In this document: positions 28,365 to 38,731 of the stretch, piece after piece
Position numbering within the stretch: position 1 is the first letter of the stretch
Layout: each line of letters opens with the position of its first letter
DNA from: JACCZX01 sp963786295
Lineage (GTDB): Bacteria > Pseudomonadota > Gammaproteobacteria > Burkholderiales > Burkholderiaceae_F
NCBI GenBank assembly: GCA_963786295.1
Contig: CAWAYV010000013.1
Coordinates: 1 to 64,000 of the forward strand
Length of the DNA stretch: 64,000 nucleotides
Direction: 5' to 3'
The notes under the pieces: model-generated
What the model was told of the DNA's origin: nothing
The model's database searches: none
Seen by the model: only the letters and a program-made list of their open reading frames with translations
Made by a program: the position numbers and the translations under genes

Positions 28365-29285
28365 TCATCTACTACTGGCTGCGGAACGCGCGCCATCATT
28401 CGCGGCATCGGGCGCATCGATCACTGCGGAATTCGAGTCGCTGGTCAAAAACGTTCGCGTCGTCGCCGCGGGCGAAAGGCGCCGCGTCGGCTCCTCCTTG
28501 CCCTTCCACACGGCGCCGATCAGGCGCATTCCGCGGACTCGCTTGACGGCCGTCAACATGTAGATCGCGCCGAGAAACGGCCACCACCGATCGCCCGCCT
28601 TTTCCATGAACTGCCAACGTGCGAGCCAGCGCTCCTGCCGAACCGACGGCGCATAACATCCGAAGCGGCCACGTTCGACGTCGAACGACAGTAGCTTTAG
28701 CCAATCCTTGATGCGCGGCAGTGTCAGAAATCGCCCTTCCCGCGGCAGATACGGTGAAGCACCCAGCCGCGTCAGGTACTGCCGGACACCCCACAAGCTC
28801 ACCGGGTTAAACCCGGTAATCACGACATGACCTTCGGGCACGAGCACTCGCTCAACCTCGCGCAGCACCTGGTGAGGATCTTCTGTGAACTCGAGAATGT
28901 GCGGCATCACCACCAGATCGATCGAATGCGTCGCGAAGGGGAGCTCTTCGTAGCGATGGATGACTGCGACCTTCGGGCAGTCCGCAGCGGGAGGGATCGT
29001 GTTCGCCCCCGGTCGCTGCGCGCCCGCCCCCCGCGGGGGCGCGCGATGAGCTTGGGCGGCCCGGCACTCATCGCTAGCCGGCATTCGGTTGGCGGCGCAA
29101 AAGCGCAGCGGCATGCGGTTCTCGCGCAGCGCGTCAATATCCGGCAGCCCGAGTTGCAAGGCGTGATAACCGAAGATGTCCACGACTGCCGCGTCGAGCT
29201 GCAACTGTTCCCAGTCGAGCACGTATTGCCCGGCGGGCGAGCGCAGAAACTCGGATAACCTCACGATCGATGCGTCTTCGCTCAT
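28365..29285 (-). CDS. SAM-dependent methyltransferase (YafS-like)
   Basis: 306 residues from ATG 29285. Type 11-like methyltransferase: LPFATHSIDLVVMPHILEFT (motif II region), EDPHQVLREVERVLVPEGHV, VITGFNPVSLWGVRQYLTRL, then a conserved C-terminal YAPSVRQERWLARWQFMEKA. The usual glycine-rich SAM loop is not obvious: residues 70-105 (AHRAPPRGAGAQRPGANTIP) look scrambled, suggesting a compensated double frameshift there. Position between gloB and rnhA matches E. coli yafS. Substrate unknown. Confidence 0.8.
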   Translation of the reverse strand: MSEDASIVRLSEFLRSPAGQYVLDWEQLQLDAAVVDIFGYHALQLGLPDIDALRENRMPLRFCAANRMPASDECRAAQAHRAPPRGAGAQRPGANTIPPAADCPKVAVIHRYEELPFATHSIDLVVMPHILEFTEDPHQVLREVERVLVPEGHVVITGFNPVSLWGVRQYLTRLGASPYLPREGRFLTLPRIKDWLKLLSFDVERGRFGCYAPSVRQERWLARWQFMEKAGDRWWPFLGAIYMLTAVKRVRGMRLIGAVWKGKEEPTRRLSPAATTRTFLTSDSNSAVIDAPDAANDGARSAASSR

Positions 29286-29305
29286 CTACATAACGCGCTG
29301 ATTCG

Positions 29306-30085
29306 ATGTCCGATCTGATCATTACGCCGCTACCGGCGTTCAAAGACAACTACATTTGGCTGCTGACGCGCGGCGATGAAGCGGCGATCGTCGATCCCGG
29401 CGACGCCGAGCCGGTCATCCGCGCATTAGAACAGCAACAACTCCGGCTGGCCGCGATTCTAGCGACGCATCATCACGCCGACCATGTCGGCGGTCTGGTG
29501 GCATTGAAACAGCGCTACCCGGCAACTGCCTACGGGCCAGCGCACGAAAACGTGGCGCAGCTCGATCATCGGCTTGCCGCGGGCGACAAGATCGACGTGC
29601 TCGGCACGCGTTTCGAAGTCATCGACATTCCGGGCCACACCGCGGGCCACATTGCGTTTTACGCAGCGGGGCTGAAACCGCCCGCTGTGTTCTGCGGCGA
29701 CACGCTGTTCGCCTGCGGCTGCGGCCGATTGTTCGAAGGCACGCCCGAACAAATGCTGGCGTCGCTCGACAAGCTCGCCGAGTTGCCAGCAGCGACGCGC
29801 GTCTACTGCGGGCACGAATACACGGTCGCCAACATCCGGTTCGCTCTGGAAGTCGAACCCAACAACCGCGAGTTGCAAACGCGCGCGGCAATGGCCACCG
29901 CACTGCGCAAACGCGGCGAACCGACCTTGCCATCGACGATCGGCCTCGAGCTGGCCACTAATCCGTTCATGCGCTGCGATGCGCCTTCGGTGCGCGCGGC
30001 GGCGTCCGGCATCAGTCAAGGCGCAGGGTTCGCACGCGTGTCGACATTTGCAGCGATCCGTCGCTGGAAAGACGGTTTCAGCTAG
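29306..30085 (+). CDS. gloB: hydroxyacylglutathione hydrolase (glyoxalase II)
   Basis: 259 residues, full length. Hydrolyses S-lactoylglutathione to lactate and glutathione in methylglyoxal detoxification. The binuclear metal motif THHHADHVGG (residues ~53-62), the GHTAGHIAFY and FCGDTLFACGCGRLFEG segments and the C-terminal glutathione-binding CGHEYTVANIRFALEVEPNN are intact. Divergent from the yafS-like gene (20 bp apart); upstream of mltD as in E. coli. Confidence 0.96.
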   Translation: MSDLIITPLPAFKDNYIWLLTRGDEAAIVDPGDAEPVIRALEQQQLRLAAILATHHHADHVGGLVALKQRYPATAYGPAHENVAQLDHRLAAGDKIDVLGTRFEVIDIPGHTAGHIAFYAAGLKPPAVFCGDTLFACGCGRLFEGTPEQMLASLDKLAELPAATRVYCGHEYTVANIRFALEVEPNNRELQTRAAMATALRKRGEPTLPSTIGLELATNPFMRCDAPSVRAAASGISQGAGFARVSTFAAIRRWKDGFS

Positions 30086-30177
30086 TCCCATCGATCCGGG
30101 AGAAACCGGAGGAAGCGCGACTTGACGCCGTTTCTACGTCCTACCTAAACTGCCTCGAGCCCTGTAGATTTTTCAAC

Positions 30178-31786
30178 ATGCGTCTTTCGAAAAGATCAGC
30201 GACCTTCTGGTTTGCGTTCGGCATCTGTTGCACGTGGCTTACGGGCTGCGCAACCAGTGGCAGCGAGTCACAAACGCCCAGCCCGACCACGATCCCTCCC
30301 CCTCCCGCAGTCACACCTCCACCACCCCCCGCAGTTACTTCTTCTTCACCCGGCCCGCTCTGGCGCTGCAGTTGATTCTTCCCCAGCGCCGCAGCCGTCG
30401 GTTACCCCGGAACCCGTAGTCCCGGTGATCGTGGTGCCCGACCATGCGCCGCTGCCGACGGTGCAGCCCTTACCGCCGCCGACGCGCGATCTGTGGCAGC
30501 GCATCCGGCTCGGCTTCAAAATGCCGGATCTCGACACCAAGCTCGCCGAAGATCGCACCCGCTGGTATGCCAGCCAGCCCGATTACCTCGCGCGCATGAC
30601 GCAGCGCTCGAGCCGCTATCTGTTTTACATCGTCGAAGAGATCGAGCGACGCGGAATGCCGACCGAACTTGCGTTGCTTCCCTTCGTTGAAAGCGCGTTC
30701 GTGCCGGAAGCGTTTTCCAGCGCGAAGGCCGCCGGCCTATGGCAGTTCATCCCATCGACCGGTCGCAACTACGACCTCGAACAGAACATGTGGAAGGACG
30801 AGCGGCGCGATGTGGTGGAATCCACCCGCGCGGCTCTCGACTATCTGCAGAAGCTGTACGACATGTTCGGCGACTGGCAACTGGCACTCGCGTCGTACAA
30901 CTGGGGCGAAGGCGCGGTATCGCGAGCGATCGAGAAGAACCGCCGTGCCGGCAAACCGACGCGCTATACCGATCTGAAAATGCCGAACGAGACGAAATAC
31001 TACGTACCGAAACTGCAAGCGATAAAGAACATCGTTGCCAACCCGGAAAAGTACGGCGTCGTACTGCCGCCGATCGACAACGCGCCGTATTTCATCGCGG
31101 TGCATAAAACGCGCGATATCGATGTGGAGACGGCGGCGAAGCTGGCCGAGATGAAGGTCGATGATTTCCGCGCGTTGAATCCGGCGTTCAATCGGCCGGT
31201 GATTCTCGGCGCTGGCGGCGGTGCGCAGCTGTTATTGCCAGCGACCAAGGTCGAACGGTTTCAGGCCAACCTGGCCGCGTGGGAATCAACCGGGCAGCCG
31301 CTCGCCAGCTGGACTACCTACCAGACGACAGCGTCAGATACGCTGGCGCTGGTCGCCAAGCGAGCTGGCATCAGCGAAGAGCAACTGCGCGAAGCCAATC
31401 AGATACCGCCGCGTTACCGGCTCGCCAGCGGCTCGACGATCTTGATCCCGCGCGACGAAACGATGGAGTCCGACATCCCCGCCGCGCACCTCGATGGCCG
31501 ATTCTCGCTGGTACCCGAGCACGCCAACCTGCGCAAAGTCACGTATCGAGTACGCAGCGGTGATACCGTCACGAGTGTCGCGCAGCGCTGGAAAGTACTG
31601 CCGAAGGATGTGATTGTCTGGAACCGTCTGACGTCGTCCAACCTGTTCGCCGGTCAGCGTCTCGAGTTGACAGTGCCGTCCACTCAAGCGCGCAGCCGCG
31701 TCGTGAAGAAGGCTGCGCAGACGGCGGGTAAACCTGCTACGACAGGCAGCACGGTCCGCGCGCCCGCGCGCAAGCGAACTTACTAA
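30178..31786 (+). CDS. mltD: membrane-bound lytic murein transglycosylase D (one frameshift)
   Basis: About 535 residues. Start ATG 30178; lipoprotein signal with lipobox LTGC, then a Pro-rich linker. The frame changes near 30365 by one extra base, within the linker. Catalytic SLT domain: LPFVESAFVPEAFSSAKAAG (catalytic Glu in ES), LWQFIPSTGRNYDLEQNMWK, ALASYNWGEGAVSRAI. Two C-terminal LysM modules (TASDTLALVAKRAGISEEQL and VRSGDTVTSVAQRWKVLPKD) bind peptidoglycan. Cleaves glycan strands with 1,6-anhydro ends at the outer membrane. TAGATT sits 7 nt before the ATG, suggesting a leaderless transcript. Overlaps fabI as TAATG. Confidence 0.92.
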
Positions 31787-32577
31787 TGGGCTTTCTTGCC
31801 GGTAAGCGCCTGCTGATCACCGGTGTCCTCTCGAATCGGTCGATCGCTTACGGCATCGCGCAGGCGTGCAAGCGTGAAGGCGCCGAGCTTGCATTCACCT
31901 ACGTCGGCGAGCGCTTTCGCGAGCGCATCGCCGAAGTCGCAAAGCAGTTCGGCTCTGACCTGATCTACGACATGGACGTCAGCGACGATGCGCAGATTGC
32001 GGCAACCTTCGATGCATTGAAGCAGCGCTGGGACGGACTCGACGGCCTGGTGCACTCGATCGGCTTCGCACCGCGTGAAGCGATTGCGGGCGATTTCGTC
32101 GAAGGGCTGTCGCGCGAAAGCTTTCGTATCGCGCACGACATTTCTTCGTACAGCTTTCCGGCGCTTGCGAAGGCAGCATTGCCGCTGATGGAAGGTCGCA
32201 AAGCGGCCTTGCTGACGCTGACCTACCTTGGTTCGACGCGCGCGGTGCCGAACTACAACACGATGGGGCTGGCGAAGGCGAGTCTCGAAGCCAGCGTGCG
32301 CTATCTGGCGGCGAGCCTCGGACCGCGCGGAATTCGCGTCAACGGGATTTCCGCGGGGCCGATCAGGACACTTGCCGCTGCTGGCATCAAGGGCTTCTCG
32401 AAAATTCTGTCGGCGGTTGAAAGCACAGCGCCGCTGCGGCGCAATGTGACCATCGAAGATGTCGGCAACGTGGCGGCGTTCTTGCTATCAGATCTGGCAG
32501 CCGGCATTACGGCCGAGATCACGCACGTCGATGGCGGATTCAATGCCATGATGGGATCGCCGCTCGAACTGGAATAG
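31786..32577 (+). CDS. fabI: enoyl-[acyl-carrier-protein] reductase (NADH)
   Basis: 263 residues, intact. Last reduction step of fatty acid elongation. Rossmann start GKRLLITGVLSNRSIAYGIA, DGLVHSIGFAPREAI, catalytic pair in LTLTYLGSTRAVPNYNTMGL and AKASLE (Tyr-x6-Lys arrangement of FabI), and THVDGGFNAM near the end. ATG overlaps the mltD stop (TAATG), so the two are coupled. Confidence 0.96.
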   Translation: MGFLAGKRLLITGVLSNRSIAYGIAQACKREGAELAFTYVGERFRERIAEVAKQFGSDLIYDMDVSDDAQIAATFDALKQRWDGLDGLVHSIGFAPREAIAGDFVEGLSRESFRIAHDISSYSFPALAKAALPLMEGRKAALLTLTYLGSTRAVPNYNTMGLAKASLEASVRYLAASLGPRGIRVNGISAGPIRTLAAAGIKGFSKILSAVESTAPLRRNVTIEDVGNVAAFLLSDLAAGITAEITHVDGGFNAMMGSPLELE

Positions 32578-32591
32578 ATCGGAGGAAAAAA

Positions 32592-32996
32592 ATGGCAACC
32601 GCCGCCGACCTTGACATCAAGATGGACGCCGCCTCGCTGTATCGCGAGGAGATCTACACCGATCGCCGGATCGGAACAATCCGCGCGATGGTTCCGGTGA
32701 CTGCGAGCGGCGATGCCGATAAGGCACGCGAAACGCTGTACATCGGCGAGGCGCAGATCATGACGCAGATGGGGCCGCTACCGGTCACGTTCGAGATTGA
32801 GGCGGCGTCGTTGGACGCCGCGGTCACCGGTTACGCCAAGGCCGCCAAGGCCGCGGTCGAACGCACGGTCAACGAATTGCAGGAGTTGCGCCGGCAGAGC
32901 GCCTCGTCGTTGGTATTACCGGGTCAGGGCGGCAGCAGCTTTGGTCCGGGAGGATTGGGCGGATTGGGGGGTGGCGGCAAGATTCAAATGCCCTGA
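32592..32996 (+). CDS. conserved hypothetical cytoplasmic protein
   Basis: 134 residues behind a strong GGAGG. N-terminal domain with LYREEIYTDRRIGTIRAMVP and LYIGEAQIMTQMGPLPVTFE, an alpha helix (AAVTGYAKAAKAAVERTVNE), and a Gly-rich tail (GGLGGLGGGGK). No signal peptide. Not a family I can name. 14 bp after fabI and overlapping the next gene (TGATG), so part of the mltD-fabI transcript. Confidence 0.75.
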   Translation: MATAADLDIKMDAASLYREEIYTDRRIGTIRAMVPVTASGDADKARETLYIGEAQIMTQMGPLPVTFEIEAASLDAAVTGYAKAAKAAVERTVNELQELRRQSASSLVLPGQGGSSFGPGGLGGLGGGGKIQMP

Positions 32997-33376
32997 TGCA
33001 GATGAGCCGGGCGTTAAGCGCATTGTTGGCTGCCATGGTCAGCATCGCTGTTTTTGCTGCACCCTCCGAACAGACGAAAACAGAGATCGATCATCTGTTC
33101 AACTATCTGAAGACGTCCGGCTGCAAGTTCAACCGCAATGGAAAGTGGGACGGCGCAGAGGCGGCGAGCAAACACCTGCAGACGAAGTACGACTATCTTG
33201 TAAAGGAAGGCCTGATCACCTCCACAGAGTCGTTCGTAGAGCTCGGCGCGACCGGAAGCAGCATCAGCGGTAAGCCCTATTTGGTTCAGTGCGCGGGCTC
33301 TGCACCTGTCGAAAGCGCCACCTGGTTCAGGGCAGAGCTATCCCGGCTTCGCGCTGCAAATCCGAACCGACGTTAA
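32996..33376 (+). CDS. DUF5329-like secreted protein
   Basis: 126 residues. Signal peptide SRALSALLAAMVSIAVFAAP, then EIDHLFNYLKTSGCKFNRNG, KHLQTKYDYLVKEGLITSTE, SISGKPYLVQCAGS. The order 'EI..L...+ SGC.F.RNG ... A..HL..KY ... SG.PY.V.C' is that of DUF5329, periplasmic proteins of unknown role. The two cysteines probably form a disulfide. Coupled to the upstream gene and ending convergently against the next one (4-bp overlap). Confidence 0.75.
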   Translation: MQMSRALSALLAAMVSIAVFAAPSEQTKTEIDHLFNYLKTSGCKFNRNGKWDGAEAASKHLQTKYDYLVKEGLITSTESFVELGATGSSISGKPYLVQCAGSAPVESATWFRAELSRLRAANPNRR

Positions 33377-33783
33377 CTCGCGAACCGCATGTGGATGTAC
33401 AGGTAGAACGGCGCGCGCGGCGGCGGCGCGAAGCGATCGAAGAGAAGCCGTCCGCGAACGCACGAATACACCGGCGGACTGCGGTCGCTCCATAGCTTGA
33501 GCACTTTACCTTCGCCATCCAGCGCGGCGACGAACGAAAACGGCGTTTGATCGGGTTGCGGCTGCGCGGCCTGACAATCGCGCAGGTGCGCTCGATACCG
33601 TGCGCTGAATTGCGGCAACAGCACGCTGCGGTGGTACTCGAGCGTCAGTGGATCTTTCTCGTCGCGGCGGCCGAGCTCCTGTGCTTCGACAAAGGAATCC
33701 GCGAGCGACGTCTGCGCAGCTACGGGCGGCGACGGAATTGCGAGCACAGCGAGCATCGCGATCGTGTAATGGGATGATTTCAT
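33373..33783 (-). CDS. secreted hypothetical protein
   Basis: 136 residues from ATG 33783. Signal peptide SSHYTIAMLAVLAIPSPPVA with AQ cleavage. The body contains VLLPQFSARYRAHLRDCQAA, FSFVAALDGEGKVLKLWSDR and SCVRGRLLFDRFAPPPRAPF; a periplasmic domain with two cysteines in which a calculated value of the form 'G.v..vw......c.....' recalls TonB-type C-terminal folds. Function unknown. Divergent from selD (21 bp). Confidence 0.7.
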   Translation of the reverse strand: MKSSHYTIAMLAVLAIPSPPVAAQTSLADSFVEAQELGRRDEKDPLTLEYHRSVLLPQFSARYRAHLRDCQAAQPQPDQTPFSFVAALDGEGKVLKLWSDRSPPVYSCVRGRLLFDRFAPPPRAPFYLYIHMRFAS

Positions 33784-33804
33784 CTGTCGATCATAATTCG
33801 CCCA

Positions 33805-34855
33805 ATGAACGCGCCCAATGACTTGAAGATCAGGTTGACGTCTTTCGCACACGGCGGCGGATGCGGCTGCAAGATCGCGCCAGGCGTGCTGAGCGAGATT
33901 CTGCACGGCGCGCGCGGGATCGTGCCACCGCAACTGCTGGTGGGAATCGAGACCGCGGATGACGCCGCCGTTTATCGACTGAACGACGAGCAGGCGATCG
34001 TTGCCACCACCGATTTTTTCACGCCGGTCGTCGACGATCCGTATGACTTCGGCCGCATCGCCGCCACCAACGCGATCTCTGATGTCTATGCGATGGGCGG
34101 GACGCCGATCATGGCGCTGGCGCTGCTCGGTATGCCGATCGACAAGATTCCACTCGAAGTGATTCGGCGCATTGCCGAAGGTGGCCAATCAGTGTGCAAC
34201 GCGGTCGGCATTCCGATCGCCGGAGGCCACACGATCGATTCGGCCGAGCCTATCTATGGACTGGTAGCGCTCGGATTGGTCCATCCGTGCGAAGGTGAAG
34301 AAAAACAGCAGCGCGCGCGCCGGCGATGTACTGATACTCGGCAAACCGCTCGGCGTCGGCGTCTATTCCGCGGCGCTGAAAAAGGGCGCGCTCGACGCCG
34401 CGGGATACGCGCACATGCTCGCAAGTACGACCAAGTTGAACACTCCCGGCCGCAAGTTTGCAGAGATGCCTGATGTGCACGCGATGACCGACGTCACCGG
34501 TTTTGGCCTGCTCGGGCACCTGAACGAAATCGCACTCGGCAGTCGACTCGCCGCGACGGTTGATTTGAACTCTGTGCCGTGGCTGCCCGGTGTCGAACAG
34601 CTTGCAGCAAGCGGCTACGTCACCGGCGCCTCGAACCGTAACTGGGCTGGCTATGGCCAGCATGTAACGCTGCATGGCGTGTCCGACGTGCAAAAGGCGC
34701 TGCTGACCGACCCTCAGACCAGCGGCGGCCTGTTAGTCGCGTGCGCACCGCGGGCGGTCGATGATGTGCTCGCCGTATTTCGAGCCGAGGGCTTCGATCG
34801 CGCTGCCGTGATCGGCAGGCTCGTGGCAGGGCACGGCATCACGGTAGAAGGCTGA
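33805..34855 (+). CDS. selD: selenide, water dikinase (one frameshift)
   Basis: About 349 residues. Makes selenophosphate from selenide and ATP for selenocysteine and selenouridine. Catalytic loop HGGGCGCKIAPG with Cys (not Sec) and the essential Lys; ATP-binding IATTDFFTPVVDDPYDFGRI, ATNAISDVYAMGG, GGHTIDSAEPIYGL, TDVTGFGLLGHLNEIALG, DPQTSGGLLVACAP. One extra base near 34290 (CATCCGTGCGAAGG) shifts the frame before KKNSSARAGDVLILGKPLGV. CATAAT lies 7 nt before the ATG, suggesting a leaderless mRNA. No selA/selB in the window; tRNA 2-selenouridine synthesis is an alternative use. Confidence 0.93.
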
Positions 34856-34858
34856 CCG

Positions 34859-35380
34859 GTGTTAACTCGGCGGAAGCTGTTGGTAGCGGCAACGCTCGCC
34901 GCGCTGGCTTCCCGGCTTGATGCTGCCGAGCTCACGCGCTGGAAAGGCAAGCCGGCTGCGCCTCCGGTCGACCTGTTAACGCCCGAAGGCACACCGTTTT
35001 CGCTCAAACAACTGCGCGGCAAAGTCGTGCTCGTGAACTTCTGGGCGACCTGGTGTGAGCCGTGCATCACCGAGATGCCATCGCTGCAGCGCTTGCGCGA
35101 CGAGCTGGCGGCCAGCGGCTTTGACGTGCTTGCAGTCAATTATCAGGAAGGGCCGGCGCGCATCAACGGCTTCATGCAGAAGATGAAACTCGATCTGCCG
35201 GTGGTGCGCGACACGGACGGCAGCGTCGCGCGAAACTGGGGTGCGCGTATTTTCCCGGCAAGCTTCTTGCTCGACCGGAACGGAAACATCCGTTACGCGA
35301 TAAGCGGCGCCGCCGATTGGACAAGCCCAAAGATGGTAAGCACAATCCGCTCGTTGCTCGCACCGCAGCCATCGCGCTAG
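34859..35380 (+). CDS. TlpA/ResA-like thiol-disulfide oxidoreductase
   Basis: 173 residues from GTG 34859, 3 nt after the selD stop. N-terminal TRRKLLVAATLAALASRLDA is a twin-arginine-like signal. Thioredoxin fold: GKVVLVNFWATWCEPCITEM carries the WCxPC active site, followed by VLAVNYQEGPARINGFM and the cis-Pro segment IFPASFLLDRNG. Periplasmic, probably reducing; the partner is unknown, though coupling to selD is suggestive. Confidence 0.88.
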   Translation: MLTRRKLLVAATLAALASRLDAAELTRWKGKPAAPPVDLLTPEGTPFSLKQLRGKVVLVNFWATWCEPCITEMPSLQRLRDELAASGFDVLAVNYQEGPARINGFMQKMKLDLPVVRDTDGSVARNWGARIFPASFLLDRNGNIRYAISGAADWTSPKMVSTIRSLLAPQPSR

Positions 35381-35432
35381 CTGAGTCACAACACATCGTT
35401 GGCGCGTGCCGCCACCTTCTTTCGGAGACAAC

Positions 35433-36636
35433 ATGAAACGTCGCACGCTACTGAAGGCCGCTCCGGCCGCGAGTTTGCTTGCCGTCACCCCCTTCGCCGC
35501 GCGCTCGAGCGGCGGCAGCTGGCGCACCTTCGAAGTCGTCACGCGAGTCGAGGTCGCCGCGCCGACCGGTCAGGTCATGGTATGGGTACCGTTGCCGCTG
35601 TCGCAGGACACCGACTGGTTTCAGACGCTGGAGAACTCCGCCACCGGCAACTTCACCGTCAACAACGACGTGATCGAACCGAACTATCGGGCGGCGATCG
35701 GCGCCGCGACGTTCAAGCCGAGCGAAGCACAGCCCGTGTTCGAGGTGACCAGTCGTTTTCGCACGCGTGATCGCAACGTCGAGTTCAAGCCGGGCGCTGG
35801 CATGTTGGCAAGCGCTGCGGAACAGGCGACTTACCTGAAGCCGACAGAGTTCATGCCGACCGACGGCATCGTGCGCGACACCGCGCTGAAGATCACTAAA
35901 GGCGCGCGCACCGATGTCGACAAGGCGCGCGCGATCTACAACTGGGCGGTCGAGAACACCGAGCGCGATCCCAAGACGAAGGGCTGCGGCGTCGGCGACA
36001 TCAAGGCAATGCTCGAAAGCAATAACCTGCGCGGCAAGTGCGCGGACTTGAACGCGCTGTTCGTTGCGCTGGCGCGAGCTTCGGGCGTGCCGGCGCGCGA
36101 CGTGTATGGCGTGCGCGTCGCCGATTCGAAGCGCGGTTACAAGAGTCTCGGCAAGTCCGGCGACATTACGCGAGGCGCAGCATTGCCGCGCCGAGTTTTA
36201 TGCACAGAACATCGGCTGGATTCCGGTCGACCCTGCCGACGTGCGCAAGGTCGTGCTGGAGGAGAAGCCCGGGCTCACGCTGAGCGACGATGTCGTCAAG
36301 CAAGCGCGATCGATGCTATGGGGCGGATGGGAAGGCAACTGGCTCGCTTACAACTACGCGCACGACGTGCGATTGCCGGGATCGAGCAAAGCGCCGGTGC
36401 CGTTTCTGATGTACCCACAGGCAGAGAACGCACAGGGGCGGATGGACAGCCTCGATCCGGACAACTTTAAATATCGAATCTCGGCGCGCGAGATTACTAG
36501 TAAATTCGCGCTACTTCTTCGCCGGCACGTTAACGATCGGCGCCGGCGGGCCCGAGCGCTTCCGCATGTCGACAATCGGCGCCGGCGAGGAGCCTTTTTC
36601 GTCGGCGGTCGGCGCATCGTCGACTTTCTTGCCTGA
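35433..36636 (+). CDS. TAT-exported transglutaminase-like protein (one frameshift)
   Basis: About 360-400 residues; ATG 35433 has GGAG five bases upstream. Twin-arginine signal MKRRTLLKAAPAASLLAV. Transglutaminase core: ARAIYNWAVENTERDPKTKG, NLRGKCADLNALFVALARAS (catalytic Cys in GKCADLN), then HCRAEFYAQNIGWIPVDPAD (catalytic His/Asp). One extra base near 36165 separates Cys and His. The natural C-terminus is probably near SAREIT (~36500); the open frame runs on to 36636 against the convergent AsmA gene. Periplasmic peptidase or transamidase; substrate unknown. Confidence 0.85.
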
Positions 36637-38614
36637 TTGTTTAACGGCGCTGCTGACCGGCGCCAGCACGGCCCGACAGTCGGCGTTCTGTCCGGGACCC
36701 GTTTCGATCAGCGGAATCAACGCCAGCAGCGGATTCACAACGCCAAGCGCGACAGCGCTGAGGCCGCGTCCAATCGTCTGACCGGATACTCTGAAGTCAG
36801 CATTGCGGAAAGTGCCATAGATATGCACCGGACCGCGCAATGACAGGATGCCCGGGCCTTTTGGGCCGCGGATCGAGTGTGATGTCGAACTGCTCGGTCG
36901 CGAGGTTGATGGTGCCGGAACCGTCGATGCGCGACTCGTCGGTATCGAGCACGAGCAGCTGCACAGTTCCCAAACCATTCTTAACGTCAATCCCAACGGC
37001 GCCGCAACGAATCTGCGTCGGGCGATCGCCGCCGAACAGCAGAGGGATCAGCTCGCCGCCATGCAGATTGATAAGCCATACGCCGAGTTCAGACACGCGC
37101 CCGCCTGCCATGCCCGCGGTGATCGTCCCGTTAGAAGTCGCCAACATGTCGGCGACGGAATTGCCGCGGCCTGACAAGCGAATCTGCGCGCCGAGCGATC
37201 CGGTGCTTGTGTTCTTAAGTGTTTCAAGGGTCGGAAATAACTGGCCAAGCCGCACGCGACGCAAGTCGAGCGCTGCTTTGGCGGCAATCGGATTGCTGCG
37301 CGCATCGAGCGTGATCGTCGCGACGATATCGCCGCCCGCAAAACCGAAGTCAAGTGGGTCGAGCACGAGCACGCCCTCTTTAAGCTTCAGATGCGTGAAA
37401 AAATTCTCAAGAGGAATTTGCTCAGGAATCTTCAACGTGCCGGCGTTCAGACGCACATCGGCGTCCATCGCGTTGAGTTTTTCGAGATTGAAGTCATTGT
37501 CTGGAAAAACTTTGCCGGGCGGCAATTTGGCCGGCGGCGGCTTGCCCTTACCCGGAGCGGGCGCTGTTGCGCTCGCGTCTTGACGCCGCGGCAAACCTAC
37601 CAGCGGCCCGAGGTCGGCGAGATCGAGGCTGCGGCTCTTTAGCGTCGCGGTCAGCATGGGTCGCGGCTGCCGGAGCTCGTAGCGCGCGTCGCCTGATAGA
37701 TCGGTGTTGCCGATCACGCCGCTGAAGTTTTCGTAGGTATAGACGTCGCCGTCGCGAATTAAATGGCCACTGATCCGATATGGCGGCGTATCCGGTAGCG
37801 CCAGCGGCAAGGTCGGATAGAGCGTTGCAAGACTCGGCCCACTGACCGACACCTTCGCATCGATCCGTTTCAGATTCCAGACGCCGCCCATCTGCCCTTC
37901 GGCCTTGATCGACGTGCGCCCAACGCGCAATGAGAGACGCATCGGAAACGGCTCGCTCGATTCGCGCAACGCCAAAACGCCACCCGTGTCAGCCGTTCCC
38001 TCGAACGCAGTGCCGCGCCAGCGTCCGCTAAGTGTCACATGCGCTTCGTACGGCCCGTCGACGCGGCTCACTCCGGTGGCGTCGACTTCAATGTTCTGCA
38101 CTGCATCGCGTAGCGAAAGTTTCGCGTTGTTCAACGCGAGTGATCCCACTTCGAACGTACGCGTCTCCGGCTCATCGGACTTGCGCAACTTCCAGTTGGC
38201 GCGTCCGTCCTTATCTCGCACCAGGTTCAACTGGCCATCGGTTAGGCCCAGATGCGGTAGAACGATGTGATTGGTAAACAGCGACGGCAGGCTTACGCTG
38301 ACGATTAACTCGCGCAGCGCGACAAGCGGCGCATCGCCCGCCCATGGCGCATTTTCGATCGCGATGTCGGTCAGCACGACGCGCGGCGCGCGGGCGAAAT
38401 CGACATCCAAAACGCCAATAGTGACCTGCCTTCCGCTGCTCTCGGTCAAGTAACGCTCAAGCGGCCCGCGAAACCAGTTCCAGTCGAAGATCGCAGTAAA
38501 TACGACAAGCACAACGGCGATCGAGCCGAGCACCCATGGCCAGCGGCGCTTGCGCGACGCGCCCGGTGGGGTTTCACCATTGAGTCGCGATGGTGGAGTA
38601 GTTGGCGTGGTCAC
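36511..38614 (-). CDS. AsmA family inner-membrane/periplasmic protein (one frameshift)
   Basis: About 700 residues from GTG 38614. A cytoplasmic N-terminus (RKRRWPW) is followed by one TM helix (VLGSIAVVLVVFTAIFDWNW) and a long repeat-beta periplasmic region, typical of AsmA/YhjG proteins, which are thought to bridge lipid transport to the outer membrane: YLTESSGRQVTIGVLDVDFA, NLVRDKDGRANWKLRKSDEP, AGMAGGRVSELGVWLINLHG. A run AAAA at ~36860 holds one A too many; past it the expected GPKGPGILSLRGPVHIYGTF continues to a Pro-rich tail. Convergent with the transglutaminase gene. Confidence 0.85.
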
Positions 38615-38731
38615 GATGTGAAAAATGCAAGTGCCGTGCCTGATGATGGTCCGCGAGCGACTCTTGATTCGAGAGGAAGCGCCGTCAAGTGAGCGTATTG
38701 TCTTGAGCAGAACGTGCCTTGTCGCAAAGTC

